Shown piece by piece: positions 9,532-17,824 of a stretch of DNA of 64,000 nt (position 1 is its first letter; each line of letters begins with the position of its first letter). The position numbers and the translations under genes are program-made. The notes under the pieces are model-generated. The model saw nothing but the letters and a program-made list of their open reading frames with translations. It ran no database searches and was not told the origin of the DNA. This stretch comes from Streptomyces sp. NRRL S-118 (lineage in GTDB: Bacteria; Actinomycetota; Actinomycetes; Streptomycetales; Streptomycetaceae), in contig NZ_KL591004.1 of NCBI RefSeq assembly GCF_000716335.1, positions 169,910-233,909 of the forward strand. Direction: 5' to 3'.

Positions 9532-11175
9532 TCAGGTCGTCGCCGCCACCAGCTCATCGAGGGAGTCGTGCCGTATCCGCTCGTACGGCACGCCGATGCC
9601 CCGCAGCGCGTCGACACCGCTGCGGATCATGCCCGGTGGGCCGGAGAGGTAGGCGTCGTACTCGTTCCACGGCCCGTACTCGCGCACCACGTCGGGCAGC
9701 TGCGTCTTGCCGTCGATGATGGCCCGCACCTCCAGCCACGGATGCGACTGCTGGAGCCGCAGCATCGTGTCGATGTCGTACAGGTCGTGATCGGTGCGGG
9801 CACCGTAGAAGACCTCGACGGGCCGCCGCTCGCCGTGCTCGGCGACATCCTCGACGAGCGCCTTGATGGGCGCTATGCCGGTGCCGCCGCCCAGGCAGAG
9901 CAGACCGTTGTCGGTGGAGTGGTCGACGGTCATGGATCCGGCGGGCGGTCCCAGCCGCAGCACGTCGCCGGGACGGGCGTGGTGGACGAGGGCGTTGGAG
10001 ACCCAGCCGGCCGGTACTGCCTTGACGTGGAAGCTCAGCAGACCGTCCGAGCGCGGCGCGGAGGCGAACGAGTAGTGGCGCCAGACCCTCGGCCACCACG
10101 GCGTTTCGAGGCTCGTGTACTGGCCGGCCAGGAAGGGGTAGGGCTGGTCGGGCCGGACGGTGACAACGGCGATGTCGGGCGTTCTCAGGTCGTGCGAGAC
10201 CACCTCGGCGTGCCACCAGGCCGGAGCATGGCGTTCGTTCTCCGCCGCCGCGTCGATCATGATCTGCGAGATCGTGGTGTACGTGCGGACCCAGGCCCCT
10301 TCGGTCTCCTCGTCCCACGTCGTCGTCGCGTACCTGCTCAGGGCTCCGATGAGCGCCTCCCCCACGGCCGGGTAGTGCGAGGCCTCGGTGCCGTACTTGC
10401 GGTGGCCGCGGCCCAGGTGCTGGAGGTACTCCGTGAGCACCTCGGCGTTGTCCATGTGCTCGGCTGCCGTCAGCAGCGCCTTGAGGAGGCGGTCGCGCTG
10501 GGTGTCCATGGCCGCCGGGAAGAGGGAGCGCAGGTCGGGATGGCGGGTGAACAGCAGGGCGTAGAAGTACGACGTCACCTTGTCGGCCACGGGGGCCACC
10601 TCGGCGAGCGTGCGCCGCACTCGTATCGCGTCGGGCGAACCGCTCTCGGCGACGTCGGCCGTGCCGGGTATGCCGTGCACGGAGGGCTCGTCGGCGGCGG
10701 AGGCCCGGGATGCGGGCCCGGCGGCCTCCGGCCCCCGCGGTCCCGGCACCGGGACCGGGACCGGGACCGGCGACTCCCAGGCGGACCGCTGCTCGGGGAC
10801 GGGACGGTCGTCGCCGACGGGACGGGAGGCGGCTGGGGGCCCTCCGGGTGCGGTGTACTCGTCGCCGTCGGGGTGCTCGGCGGCACGGTCGTGGGCCGTC
10901 CGGCCTCCCTGGGTGGTGGACTCATCAGCGGGATGCCCTGTGGCCACCGGCTCTGACGCGGTACGAGTCGCACCACTGCCGACCAGCCGTATGGAGGTCA
11001 GTGGACGGCGCGGCCCCTCCGTTCGCTGCCGGCCGGGTCCGGTGCCCCCGTCGGTCTCCGGGTCCGGCGCGGCAGGCCGGTCCGATACGGGTTTGCGCGG
11101 CGTGAACCAGCCGCCGCCACCGCCGCTGTCACCGGAAGTGCCGTTGTCGGCCGACGTGGTGGTCGGAGCGTCCAT
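9532..11175 (-). CDS. Flavohaemoglobin-like protein with long disordered N-terminal extension
   Basis: A 547-residue three-part protein. Residues 1 to about 180 are low-complexity (Pro, Gly, Ser, charged). A globin domain follows (SYFYALLFTRHPDLRSLF with the proximal histidine in LGRGHRKYG). Then comes a ferredoxin-reductase module with the FAD motif RHYSFAS and the NAD-binding motif LGGGTGIAPIKAL. This is the Hmp arrangement, so nitric-oxide dioxygenase activity is the likely role. Classical Hmp is about 400 residues; the extension is unusual. The ATG at 11175 has GAGG 6 bases upstream and is preferred over an ATG at 11196. It faces the Nudix gene tail to tail. Confidence 0.88.
   Translation of the reverse strand: MDAPTTTSADNGTSGDSGGGGGWFTPRKPVSDRPAAPDPETDGGTGPGRQRTEGPRRPLTSIRLVGSGATRTASEPVATGHPADESTTQGGRTAHDRAAEHPDGDEYTAPGGPPAASRPVGDDRPVPEQRSAWESPVPVPVPVPGPRGPEAAGPASRASAADEPSVHGIPGTADVAESGSPDAIRVRRTLAEVAPVADKVTSYFYALLFTRHPDLRSLFPAAMDTQRDRLLKALLTAAEHMDNAEVLTEYLQHLGRGHRKYGTEASHYPAVGEALIGALSRYATTTWDEETEGAWVRTYTTISQIMIDAAAENERHAPAWWHAEVVSHDLRTPDIAVVTVRPDQPYPFLAGQYTSLETPWWPRVWRHYSFASAPRSDGLLSFHVKAVPAGWVSNALVHHARPGDVLRLGPPAGSMTVDHSTDNGLLCLGGGTGIAPIKALVEDVAEHGERRPVEVFYGARTDHDLYDIDTMLRLQQSHPWLEVRAIIDGKTQLPDVVREYGPWNEYDAYLSGPPGMIRSGVDALRGIGVPYERIRHDSLDELVAATT
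10748..10770. repeat. Hexanucleotide tandem repeat inside the flavohaemoglobin gene
   Basis: The unit ACCGGG is repeated three times plus a five-base partial copy. On the coding strand it yields a Val-Pro run (VPVPVPVP) in the disordered extension. Six-base units keep frame, so copy number may vary without breaking the gene. Confidence 0.85.
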
Positions 11176-11426
11176 AGAGTGCCTCGCCTCGAACATCTTT
11201 CGGTCGGTGTCCGGACTTTCCGACGATCCGGAACATGACTCAATTGCCCGCGCTGCCCCGTCATCTGCTTCGCTGCCCGCCGTCACCGTAACCCCGGCGT
11301 GCCACGAACCGGGATGACCGCCATCCCTCCGCGACATTGGGTGGAGCGGCCGTCATCGCAGCATGCCAGCGCCCTCCGGTCCTCGGACCGAGTGCGGAAA
11401 GCCCGGGTTTTCCCACGCGTTTCCCG

Positions 11427-11660
11427 TTAGGCTGCATTGCCTCCATGCCCTTGGAACCAGCGGCGGCCGCACCGGCCGTGGGCCTTTCGGAGATTCGCCT
11501 CCCGAATCCGCATGCAGTGCGATCCACATGCAGTGCCAAACCCGATCTCCGCGTCGGACATGGAATCACCGTATGCAACACACTCGTCCAGCTCTACCCC
11601 CAACTCTGCACAGAGCCGGTCCCTGATCTTCACTTCGGCAGCTGCCCGGATGCCTGGCAT
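11427..11660 (-). pseudogene. Remnant of a HAD-family phosphatase (C-terminal catalytic motif only)
   Basis: On the minus strand about 35 residues read like the end of a HAD-superfamily phosphatase. AAEVKIRDRLCAEL carries the motif III lysine and VAYGDSMSDAE the motif IV Gly-Asp-x3-Asp. The motif I Asp-x-Asp and the cap are absent. Sequence after SDAE loses similarity and the frame ends soon. The stretch is less GC-rich than its neighbours. I read this as a decayed gene, not a functional 77-residue protein. The intergenic space 11176-11736 holds only this remnant, a hairpin and a parS site. Confidence 0.55.
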
Positions 11661-11668
11661 TCATGCGT

Positions 11669-11706
11669 GTGCTCCCGCCGTCGGATGTCACTGACGGCGG
11701 GAGCAC
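11669..11706 (-). terminator. Hairpin terminator downstream of the MFS-peptide pair
   Basis: A perfect 14-bp stem (11669-11682 with 11693-11706; arm GTGCTCCCGCCGTC) and a 10-base loop, 31 bases after the stop of the 50-residue gene, with a parS site in between. Confidence 0.7.
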
Positions 11707-11712
11707 CGGTGT

Positions 11713-11726
11713 GTTTCACGTGAAAC
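11713..11726. promoter_or_regulatory. parS: parS site (perfect), 43 kb from oriC
   Basis: Exact 14-bp palindrome GTTTCACGTGAAAC, the Streptomyces ParB-binding consensus. It is intergenic, between the peptide gene and its terminator hairpin. Confidence 0.93.
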
Positions 11727-11736
11727 CGTGACGCCC

Positions 11737-11889
11737 TCAGGCGAGCGCTTCCCTGGCTGCGGAGGCGAACTCATGGTTCTGGGCGGGGGCGCCGGCGCCC
11801 ACACCGTTGGCGCCGATCAGACGACCGTCGCGTGTCTCCGCGTCCTGAGTGGTGAGCGGGGCGACGGCGATGGTGGAGGCGGTGCTCAT
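11737..11889 (-). CDS. Small gene for a 50-residue peptide
   Basis: ATG at 11889 with a near-ideal Shine-Dalgarno (AAGGAG, 8 bases upstream) opens a 50-codon frame. The product begins MSTASTIAVAPLTTQDAETR and ends NHEFASAAREALA. Its middle is Gly/Ala-rich (GANGVGAGAPAQ) and it has no cysteine and no signal or membrane segment. It lies 113 bases after the MFS gene in the same direction and before a strong hairpin, so it is probably co-transcribed with the exporter. I do not recognise a family. A RiPP-type precursor is conceivable next to an exporter, but no modifying enzyme is nearby. Confidence 0.6.
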   Translation of the reverse strand: MSTASTIAVAPLTTQDAETRDGRLIGANGVGAGAPAQNHEFASAAREALA

Positions 11890-12002
11890 GAGGGGTGCTC
11901 CTTGGTGCGGGGGTTGTTCGCGGGGTCTTCGGGCGTGGGGATCCGGGCAGGGGGTCTCGTGCCAAGCGATGCCCTGGATCGGGACGTGCTCGGGACGGCT
12001 GC

Positions 12003-13223
12003 TCAGTGATGCGCCGTCGCGGCGGAGACGGCGGTCGGCTCCGGAGCGGCCCCGGCGACGACCCGGCTCCCGCGGCGGCCGTCCCGGCGCTCCAGGGCGC
12101 TGGAGAGGACGGCCAGGGCGAGGGCCGAGACGGCGAGCACGGCACCGACCCAGTTCGGGGCGGTGATCCCCAGGCCGGCCGAGATGACGATGCCGCCGAG
12201 CCATGCGGACAGCGCGTTACCGAGGTTGAAGGCGCCGATGTTGACGGCGGAGGCGAGGGTCGGTGCTCCGGACGCCTGGTCCAGAACCCTCTTCTGCAGC
12301 GGCGGTACGGTCGCGAAGCCGAGCGCGCCGATCAGCGTGATCGTGACAGCGGCCGCTACCTGGTGGTGCGCGGTGAGGGTGAAGAGCGCCAGGACGACGG
12401 CGAGGGCTCCTAGCGAGACGTAGAGCAGCGGCATCAGCGCACGGTCGGCGAACTTGCCGCCGATCAGGTTGCCGCCGACCATGCCGAGACCGAACAGGAC
12501 GAGCAGCCAGGTGACGGAGGACTCCGCAAAGCCGGCTGCCTCGGTCATCATCGGCGTGATGTAGGTGATCGCGGCGAACACACCCCCGAAGCCCAGCACG
12601 GTCATCGCCATCGCGAGCAGTACCTGCACATTGCGGAACGCCGCGAGTTCATGGCGCAGCCGTACGCCTTCGGGCCTGGGCTGCTCGGGCACCAGCTTGG
12701 CGACACCCAGCAGGCCGAGGACGCCCAGCGCGGCGACGATGAAGAAGGTCGCGCGCCAGCCCGCCGTCTGGCCGATGAACGTTCCGGCCGGCACACCGAC
12801 GACGTTGGCGACGGTCAGACCGGTGAACATCATGGCGATCGCACCGGCCTTCTTCTCCGGGGCGACCAGGTCGGCCGCAACCACGGAGCCGATGCCGAAG
12901 AACGCTCCGTGCGCGAGCGAAGCCACGACACGGCCCAGCAGCATCAGGCCGAAGACCGGTGCCACGGCGGACACCAGGTTGCCGGCGATGAAGAGTCCCA
13001 TCAGCAGCATCAGCATGCGCTTGCGGGAGACCCTGGTGCCCAGGACGGTCATCAGGGGGGCGCCGAGCACGACGCCGAGTGCGTAGCCGGTGACGAGATA
13101 GCCGGCGGTCGGGATCGAGACTCCGTAGTCACCGGCGACCTGGGGCAGCAATCCCATGATCACAAACTCGGTGGTTCCGATACCGAAGGCCCCGATGGCC
13201 AGGGCGAGGAGCGCGAGTGGCAT
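12003..13223 (-). CDS. MFS exporter (DHA1 / AraJ-like drug or sugar efflux)
   Basis: A 406-residue, 12-TM major-facilitator protein. The N-terminal motif GTTEFVIMGLLPQVAGDYG is characteristic of the AraJ/YdhP-type DHA1 group; GTRVSRKRMLML is the motif A loop between TM2 and TM3. Likely a proton-driven exporter of a small molecule. The ATG at 13223 has GGAAGG 8 bases upstream. It is divergent from a MarR gene, the classic efflux-pump/repressor layout, with 139 bases between starts carrying repeated TTGCA elements. Confidence 0.93.
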   Translation of the reverse strand: MPLALLALAIGAFGIGTTEFVIMGLLPQVAGDYGVSIPTAGYLVTGYALGVVLGAPLMTVLGTRVSRKRMLMLLMGLFIAGNLVSAVAPVFGLMLLGRVVASLAHGAFFGIGSVVAADLVAPEKKAGAIAMMFTGLTVANVVGVPAGTFIGQTAGWRATFFIVAALGVLGLLGVAKLVPEQPRPEGVRLRHELAAFRNVQVLLAMAMTVLGFGGVFAAITYITPMMTEAAGFAESSVTWLLVLFGLGMVGGNLIGGKFADRALMPLLYVSLGALAVVLALFTLTAHHQVAAAVTITLIGALGFATVPPLQKRVLDQASGAPTLASAVNIGAFNLGNALSAWLGGIVISAGLGITAPNWVGAVLAVSALALAVLSSALERRDGRRGSRVVAGAAPEPTAVSAATAHH

Positions 13224-13275
13224 GGGCTCTACCTTCCAAAGATGTTGCGTCTGCGCCTTACGAGCGTCCACAATA

Positions 13276-13315
13276 ATTGCAGACGCGGGTTATTTGCAAG
13301 CGCTGGCTATTGCAG
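13276..13315. promoter_or_regulatory. Candidate MarR operator region between divergent MFS and MarR genes
   Basis: Three TTGCA-containing elements, ATTGCAG (13276-13282), TTTGCAAG (13293-13300) and ATTGCAG (13309-13315), repeat every 16-17 bases in an unusually AT-rich patch midway between the two start codons. The repeats are direct, whereas MarR sites are usually inverted. Confidence 0.35.
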
Positions 13316-13362
13316 CCGTCATCTATGCTGAGGTGAAGCCACTCCTGGACGGAGGAGAACCC

Positions 13363-13824
13363 ATGACAGCGACAGACCCGGCCCTGACCGCCCTCTCCCA
13401 GGGGTGGTGCGCCCTCTCTCTGCTGCACGGGAAGATCGAGTCCCACATCGAGCGCGCACTGGAGGCTGGGCACGGCCTGAGCATGCGCGAGTACTCCCTG
13501 CTCGACGTTCTCAGCCGCCAGCACAACGGCCCGGGTGGCCATCTGCAGATGAAGCAGGTAGCCGACGCTGTCGTGCTCAGCCAGAGCGCGACCACCCGTC
13601 TGGTGAGCCGCCTGGAGGACCGCGGACTCCTCACGCGGTACCTGTGCGACACCGACCGGCGTGGCATCTACACGGATGTCACAGAAGCGGGCCTGGCCCT
13701 CCTCGCGGAAGCCAGGCCCACCAATGACGCCGCCCTGCGCGAGGCACTCGACGAAGCCGCCAAGAACCCGGCGCTCGCCCCGCTGGTCAGGGTGGTCGAA
13801 GAGCTGCACGCTCCAGCCGTGTGA
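13363..13824 (+). CDS. MarR-family transcriptional regulator
   Basis: A 153-residue winged-helix regulator. LSMREYSLLDVLSRQ is the dimer/helix region, MKQVADAVVLSQSATTRLVSRLEDRGLL is the recognition helix, and DTDRRGIYTDVTEAG is the wing with the conserved D-R-R/G. MarR proteins are usually repressors released by small phenolic or drug-like ligands. The ATG at 13363 has GGAGGAG 5 bases upstream. The divergent MFS exporter is the obvious target. Confidence 0.93.
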   Translation: MTATDPALTALSQGWCALSLLHGKIESHIERALEAGHGLSMREYSLLDVLSRQHNGPGGHLQMKQVADAVVLSQSATTRLVSRLEDRGLLTRYLCDTDRRGIYTDVTEAGLALLAEARPTNDAALREALDEAAKNPALAPLVRVVEELHAPAV

Positions 13825-13846
13825 CAGCCGGAGCTGCACGCTGCAA

Positions 13847-13874
13847 CCCCATCACGCTCTGGGACGTGATGGGG
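13847..13874 (+). terminator. Hairpin terminator after the MarR gene
   Basis: A perfect 10-bp stem (13847-13856 with 13865-13874; arm CCCCATCACG) with an 8-base loop, 22 bases after the stop. The parS palindrome follows directly. Confidence 0.6.
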
Positions 13875-13884
13875 AACCAGTGCT

Positions 13885-13898
13885 GTTTCACGTGAAAC
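13885..13898. promoter_or_regulatory. parS: parS site (perfect) inside a 28-bp palindrome, 41 kb from oriC
   Basis: Exact GTTTCACGTGAAAC. The symmetry extends to 13878-13905, a 28-bp perfect palindrome. It lies between the convergent marR and serine-hydrolase genes. Confidence 0.93.
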
Positions 13899-13910
13899 AG
13901 CACTGCGGCA

Positions 13911-15287
13911 TCACAGGCCGCGCCAGCCCCCCTCGTCCACTCCGCCCGGCACAGCGTCGCCAGGCGCGTACGGCTCTCGCGTGAAGACGAACGAGCCCAG
14001 GTCGAGATGGCTCACCGACCTGTCCTCCCGGCGCACCACCCGCAGGGTCTCCCCAGCGAAATAGCCGTCCAGACCGGTCCAGGTCTCGTCCGCCTCCGCC
14101 CGGAAGCGGGAGGCCCGCCCCGGCCCCCGCAGAGGACGCAGCTCCACGCCCCGGTCGGCCCCGATCGCCAGGCCGTATGCGTAGGTCCCCCAGTACCAGG
14201 GGCCGGTCAATGCCAGCAGCGCCGGATCCACCTCGGGCAGCGGCCGCCATGGCGCGGGAATGCGCGGCTCGGCCTCCGCCACGATCCGGACGAGATCGGC
14301 GGCGACCACGCCGGGCACGGGCCCCGACGTGGCATTGGCCAGCACGACAGCCGCCAGTCCCTCCGTCACATCGATCCACAGCCCGGCGAGGAACCCCGGC
14401 AGTGAGCCGCTGTGCCCGACCAGTGTGCGGTCGCCTCTGCGTACCAGCTGGAGTCCCAGGCCGTATCCGCCGTCCCAGTCACCCTCCTCCGGCGCCACGG
14501 CCGGCGAGCGCATTTCCCGGACCGTCTCCGCGCGCAGCACGCGGTCATCTCCGTGGGCGAGGAAGGAAGCGAACCGGCACAGGTCGGTGGCCGTGGACCA
14601 GAGCTGCCCCGCCGGGGCCATCAGCCCCAGGTCGTGGATCGCTTCGGGCAGCATCACATCGGCCCAGGGGTGCACCGCCCAGCCACCGGCGTGCGGTGAG
14701 GCTGGCTGTGTGGTCGTGCGGTTCAACCCCAGCGGTTCGAGAATCTCGGTCCGCAGCGCCTCTTCCCAGGGCACCCCGCGCACCGCTTCCACGAGAGAAC
14801 CGAGCAAGGTGTAGCCGGTGTTGGAGTAGTGATGGCGGCGCCCGGCCGGATGCAGCAGCGGACGTTCACCGAGCACATCGGTGAGCCCCGGGCGCAGGTC
14901 CCCCGGCGTCCGCTCCCACCAGGGCGCCGGCGATTCGGCGATCAGGCCGGAGCTGTGACTCAGCAGCTGGGCGATCGTCACCTCGCCCACCCCCGTGCCC
15001 GGCAGGTGCTTGTCCAGCGGATCGGCCAGGTCGAGCAGCCCTTCGTCCCGCAGCCTCATGACCAGGACGGCCGTGAACGGCTTCGTGATGGACCCGATCC
15101 GGTACTGCGTCTCGGCATCGGGGGCATGCCCGTCCACGCAACTGCGTGCACCCGTCCACACCACCTCACCGTCCCTGACGACGGCCCCGACGAGGGACGG
15201 TGTACGCCCTTCGGCCTGGGCGGTGGCGACCCGGTGGACCAGTGCCCGTTCGGTCGTGGGGAGCAGTGCTTCGAAGGAGGATGTCAT
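13911..15287 (-). CDS. Serine hydrolase of the beta-lactamase / penicillin-binding-protein fold
   Basis: A 458-residue protein of the class C beta-lactamase-related family. The nucleophile motif S-x-x-K is Ser66-Ile-Thr-Lys69 (RIGSITKPFTAVL). The Y-x-N motif is YSN in RHHYSNTGYTLLG near residue 153. The third motif is HSG in LVGHSGSLPGF. No clear signal peptide is seen, so it may be cytoplasmic and act as an esterase or D-aminopeptidase rather than a secreted beta-lactamase. The C-terminal ~120 residues form an additional beta-rich domain common in these proteins. The ATG at 15287 has only a weak Shine-Dalgarno. Confidence 0.88.
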   Translation of the reverse strand: MTSSFEALLPTTERALVHRVATAQAEGRTPSLVGAVVRDGEVVWTGARSCVDGHAPDAETQYRIGSITKPFTAVLVMRLRDEGLLDLADPLDKHLPGTGVGEVTIAQLLSHSSGLIAESPAPWWERTPGDLRPGLTDVLGERPLLHPAGRRHHYSNTGYTLLGSLVEAVRGVPWEEALRTEILEPLGLNRTTTQPASPHAGGWAVHPWADVMLPEAIHDLGLMAPAGQLWSTATDLCRFASFLAHGDDRVLRAETVREMRSPAVAPEEGDWDGGYGLGLQLVRRGDRTLVGHSGSLPGFLAGLWIDVTEGLAAVVLANATSGPVPGVVAADLVRIVAEAEPRIPAPWRPLPEVDPALLALTGPWYWGTYAYGLAIGADRGVELRPLRGPGRASRFRAEADETWTGLDGYFAGETLRVVRREDRSVSHLDLGSFVFTREPYAPGDAVPGGVDEGGWRGL

Positions 15288-15426
15288 GGCTCAGGTCTAG
15301 CGCCCGGAGATCACGCCGTCGACCGGATAACCACCGACATGGCAACCCACGGGCTCGCACCCGGGCTGTTCTGCCCACAGTGAAGACCGGTCCGACCGGG
15401 CCGGGCGATCACTACAGTCCGGCCTC

Positions 15427-16152
15427 ATGACGACGATCACCACGCGCGCGGTCGAATACCCGGCCGACGGCTTGACGATGATCGGGCACCTCGCGCTCCC
15501 CGCCGGTGTCGACCGCCGGCCCGCAGTTCTGATCGGGCCCGAGGGACCAGGACTGAACGACGTCCAGCGCCGCAGGGCCGACGCCCTCGCCGAACTGGGA
15601 TACGTAGCGCTGGCCTTCGACATCAACGGCGGCCGCTGGTTCACCGACCCGCAGCAGATGCTGGCGCACGTGACCCCGCTGCTCGGCGACCCCGACCGCA
15701 TGCGGGCCATCGGCCATGCGGCACTCGATGTGCTGCGTGCTGAACCGCGGACCGACCCCGACCGGATCGCCGCCATCGGCTACGGCACCGGGGGTGCGAT
15801 CGTGCTGGAACTCGGGCGCGACGGTGCCGACCTGCGCGCGATCGGCACGGTCAACGCACTGACCACGGGCCGACCGGGCGAGGCGGCGCGCATCCGGTGC
15901 CCGGTGTGGGCAGGGGTCGGGTCGGAGGACCCGATCATGCCGCCCGCGCAGCGGGACGCGTTCACCGCCGAGATGCAGGCCGCCGGCGTCGACTGGCGCC
16001 TCGTGGTCTACGGCGGAGCCCTGCACGCCTTCCACCACCCGCCGGTCGACCAGGACGTGCTCCCTGGCGTCGGCTACCACCCGCAGCACGCGCAGCGGGC
16101 CTGGCGCGACATCGTCAACCTGCTCGCCGAGTGCCTGCCAGTAACGGCATGA
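15427..16152 (+). CDS. Dienelactone-hydrolase-like protein lacking the usual nucleophile
   Basis: A 241-residue alpha/beta-hydrolase of the dienelactone hydrolase family. The conserved N-terminal block (IGPEGPGLND) and the family's large middle region are present, as are the acid in GVGSEDPIMPP and the histidine in GALHAFHHP. The nucleophile elbow, normally G-Y-C/S-x-G-G, reads GYGTGG. Gly120 therefore occupies the catalytic cysteine/serine position. The frame is otherwise intact, so this is a substitution and not a frameshift. The protein may be an inactive paralogue or may use another residue. The ATG at 15427 begins MTTITTRAVEYPADG. Confidence 0.85.
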   Translation: MTTITTRAVEYPADGLTMIGHLALPAGVDRRPAVLIGPEGPGLNDVQRRRADALAELGYVALAFDINGGRWFTDPQQMLAHVTPLLGDPDRMRAIGHAALDVLRAEPRTDPDRIAAIGYGTGGAIVLELGRDGADLRAIGTVNALTTGRPGEAARIRCPVWAGVGSEDPIMPPAQRDAFTAEMQAAGVDWRLVVYGGALHAFHHPPVDQDVLPGVGYHPQHAQRAWRDIVNLLAECLPVTA

Positions 16153-16430
16153 GCCAGGAGTGCCGGGGGACGGCGCCCGGGGACCCCAGGTCCGTAGGGT
16201 CTCGCCGCCGATGACATGTCGATTCCGTGACCTGCTGGTTCTCTGTGTTGTCTCACCGCGATGCCACCCAAGATCAGTCTCAGATAGATGCCATTTCCTC
16301 GGCGGAACCATGAGTCTGCGGCTGAGCCACCGAGCACGAGGACTACCTGCGAGCTCAGATCGCGCACCGATGAGTTTCCCGCGCCGCGCCGGTCTGTACG
16401 CGTGAGACCGACTTACGGAAGGCCGGCGCC

Positions 16431-16994
16431 ATGCGGAAATTGATCTACGGCATGAACCTGACCCTGGACGGCTACATCGCCGCGCCCGGCGACGACATCG
16501 GCTGGAGCGTGCCGAGCGACGAGCTGTTCCAGTTCTGGTCCGACCAGTTGCAGGCGACCGACCTGTCGCTGTACGGGCGCAAGCTGTGGCAGACGATGAG
16601 CTCCTACTGGCCGACCGGCGACCAACAGCCCAACGCCACCGCGGCGGAGATCGAGTTCGCGCGCCGCTGGCGGGACATGTCGAAGGTCGTGTTCTCCTCG
16701 ACGATCGACAAGGTCGACTGGAACACCCGCCTGGTCACCGGCGACGCGGTCGCCGAGATCACCCGGCTCAAGGCCGAGGACGGCGGCCCGATGGACATCG
16801 GCGGCGCGACGCTCGCCGGGGCGGCCATGCGGGCCGGGCTGATCGACGAGTACGTGCTGGCCACCGCGCCGGTCCTGGTGGGCGGCGGCACGCCGTTCTT
16901 CACCGCGCTGGACAACTGGGTGAACCTGAACCTGGTGGAGACGCGGACACTTCCCTGCGGCGTGATCCTGACCAGGTACGAGACGAGGCGCTGA
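16431..16994 (+). CDS. RibD C-terminal / dihydrofolate-reductase-like protein
   Basis: A 187-residue protein of the RibD C-terminal (DHFR-like) family. The N-terminal strand is RKLIYGMNLTLDGYIAAPG. YGRKLWQTM and the C-terminal GGATLAGAAMRAGLIDEY and APVLVGGGTPFF are family blocks that hold NADPH. Stand-alone members are common in actinomycetes and their substrates are mostly unknown. The ATG at 16431 is preceded by GGAAGG. The 278 bases between the previous gene and this one show no gene or clear signal. Confidence 0.88.
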   Translation: MRKLIYGMNLTLDGYIAAPGDDIGWSVPSDELFQFWSDQLQATDLSLYGRKLWQTMSSYWPTGDQQPNATAAEIEFARRWRDMSKVVFSSTIDKVDWNTRLVTGDAVAEITRLKAEDGGPMDIGGATLAGAAMRAGLIDEYVLATAPVLVGGGTPFFTALDNWVNLNLVETRTLPCGVILTRYETRR

Positions 16995-17166
16995 GCGCCC
17001 GTCCGGGAGTTACGGGCCATGTGCTCCGCGCAGCGGTGCTTGGTTTCGGGGGAGGGCGCACCCCCTCAGGTCGTACCTCAGCGGGTGCGCCCTACTCCGC
17101 ACAGTGGAGACGGTCCGCCGTAGCGGACGATGCGTGGCTGCCATGTCCACGGCCAGCATGTATGTC

Positions 17167-17670
17167 ATGACGACAGCGACCCCTCCACTGCCTACCTCTG
17201 CCCCCGCACCCGTCTGGGCCCGCCGCGCCGCCCATGCCATCGCCTTCTGCGCCGTCCCGTCCGGTCTGTGGCGCATCGCCATGGCATCCGGTGTCTACGT
17301 CGGCTACAGCGACCAGGTCCTGCGCGACGTCTTCGACATCCCGGGGTGGGGTATCGCGTACGTCGTCGGCCTCTCCGTCATCGCCGAGCTGGCCGCCCTG
17401 TTCCCGCTGCTCCTGGTCAGCGACCGGTGGCGGCCACTGCGCCCCCGAACTCTCGCCGCGCTGGCCTGGACCGCCTCGGCCGTCTTGGTCCTGGTGGCAC
17501 TGTGGCAACTTGTGGTGGCCTTCACCGTCGAGAGCCAGACGTACATGTCAAGTGGTACGGCACAGACCGTCTGGGGCTTCGTCTTCGCCCCGCTGTTCGC
17601 CATCCCGGCCTTGATGACGGCCGTGACCTGGTCGTACACGAAGCGGCACCGAGCACCGGGCCAAGCATGA
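17167..17670 (+). CDS. Hypothetical 4-TM membrane protein
   Basis: About 167 residues with four hydrophobic segments (near 20-40, 60-85, 95-120 and 133-155) and a basic tail. I do not recognise a family. Several in-frame starts are possible (GTG 17104; ATG 17143, 17158, 17167) and none has a convincing Shine-Dalgarno; 17167 is the most conservative. The 154 bases up to dnaB contain a short imperfect repeat around GCTGACGAA and nothing else clear. Confidence 0.72.
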   Translation: MTTATPPLPTSAPAPVWARRAAHAIAFCAVPSGLWRIAMASGVYVGYSDQVLRDVFDIPGWGIAYVVGLSVIAELAALFPLLLVSDRWRPLRPRTLAALAWTASAVLVLVALWQLVVAFTVESQTYMSSGTAQTVWGFVFAPLFAIPALMTAVTWSYTKRHRAPGQA

Positions 17671-17824
17671 CCCCCGACCCCGTGCACCCAGAGAAGTTGG
17701 GAGGCGCCCCGAAAAAGATCCCCACTGGATGTGGTGATTGCCAACGGGACCGCGGATTTGTTGGTCCACTGCTGACGAACTGCCTTCATTGCTGACGAAG
17801 TCGCGGATCCTGGATCAGGCCGGA

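Noticed and set aside
7969..10956. 995-codon open frame on the plus strand
   Set aside because: Covers lysR, the Nudix gene and the antisense of the flavohaemoglobin gene in a wrong frame; low-complexity Arg/Pro/Ser content.
17104..17166. Upstream starts of the 4-TM hypothetical gene
   Set aside because: No ribosome site supports them, and the added residues (VRRSGRCVA) look non-native.
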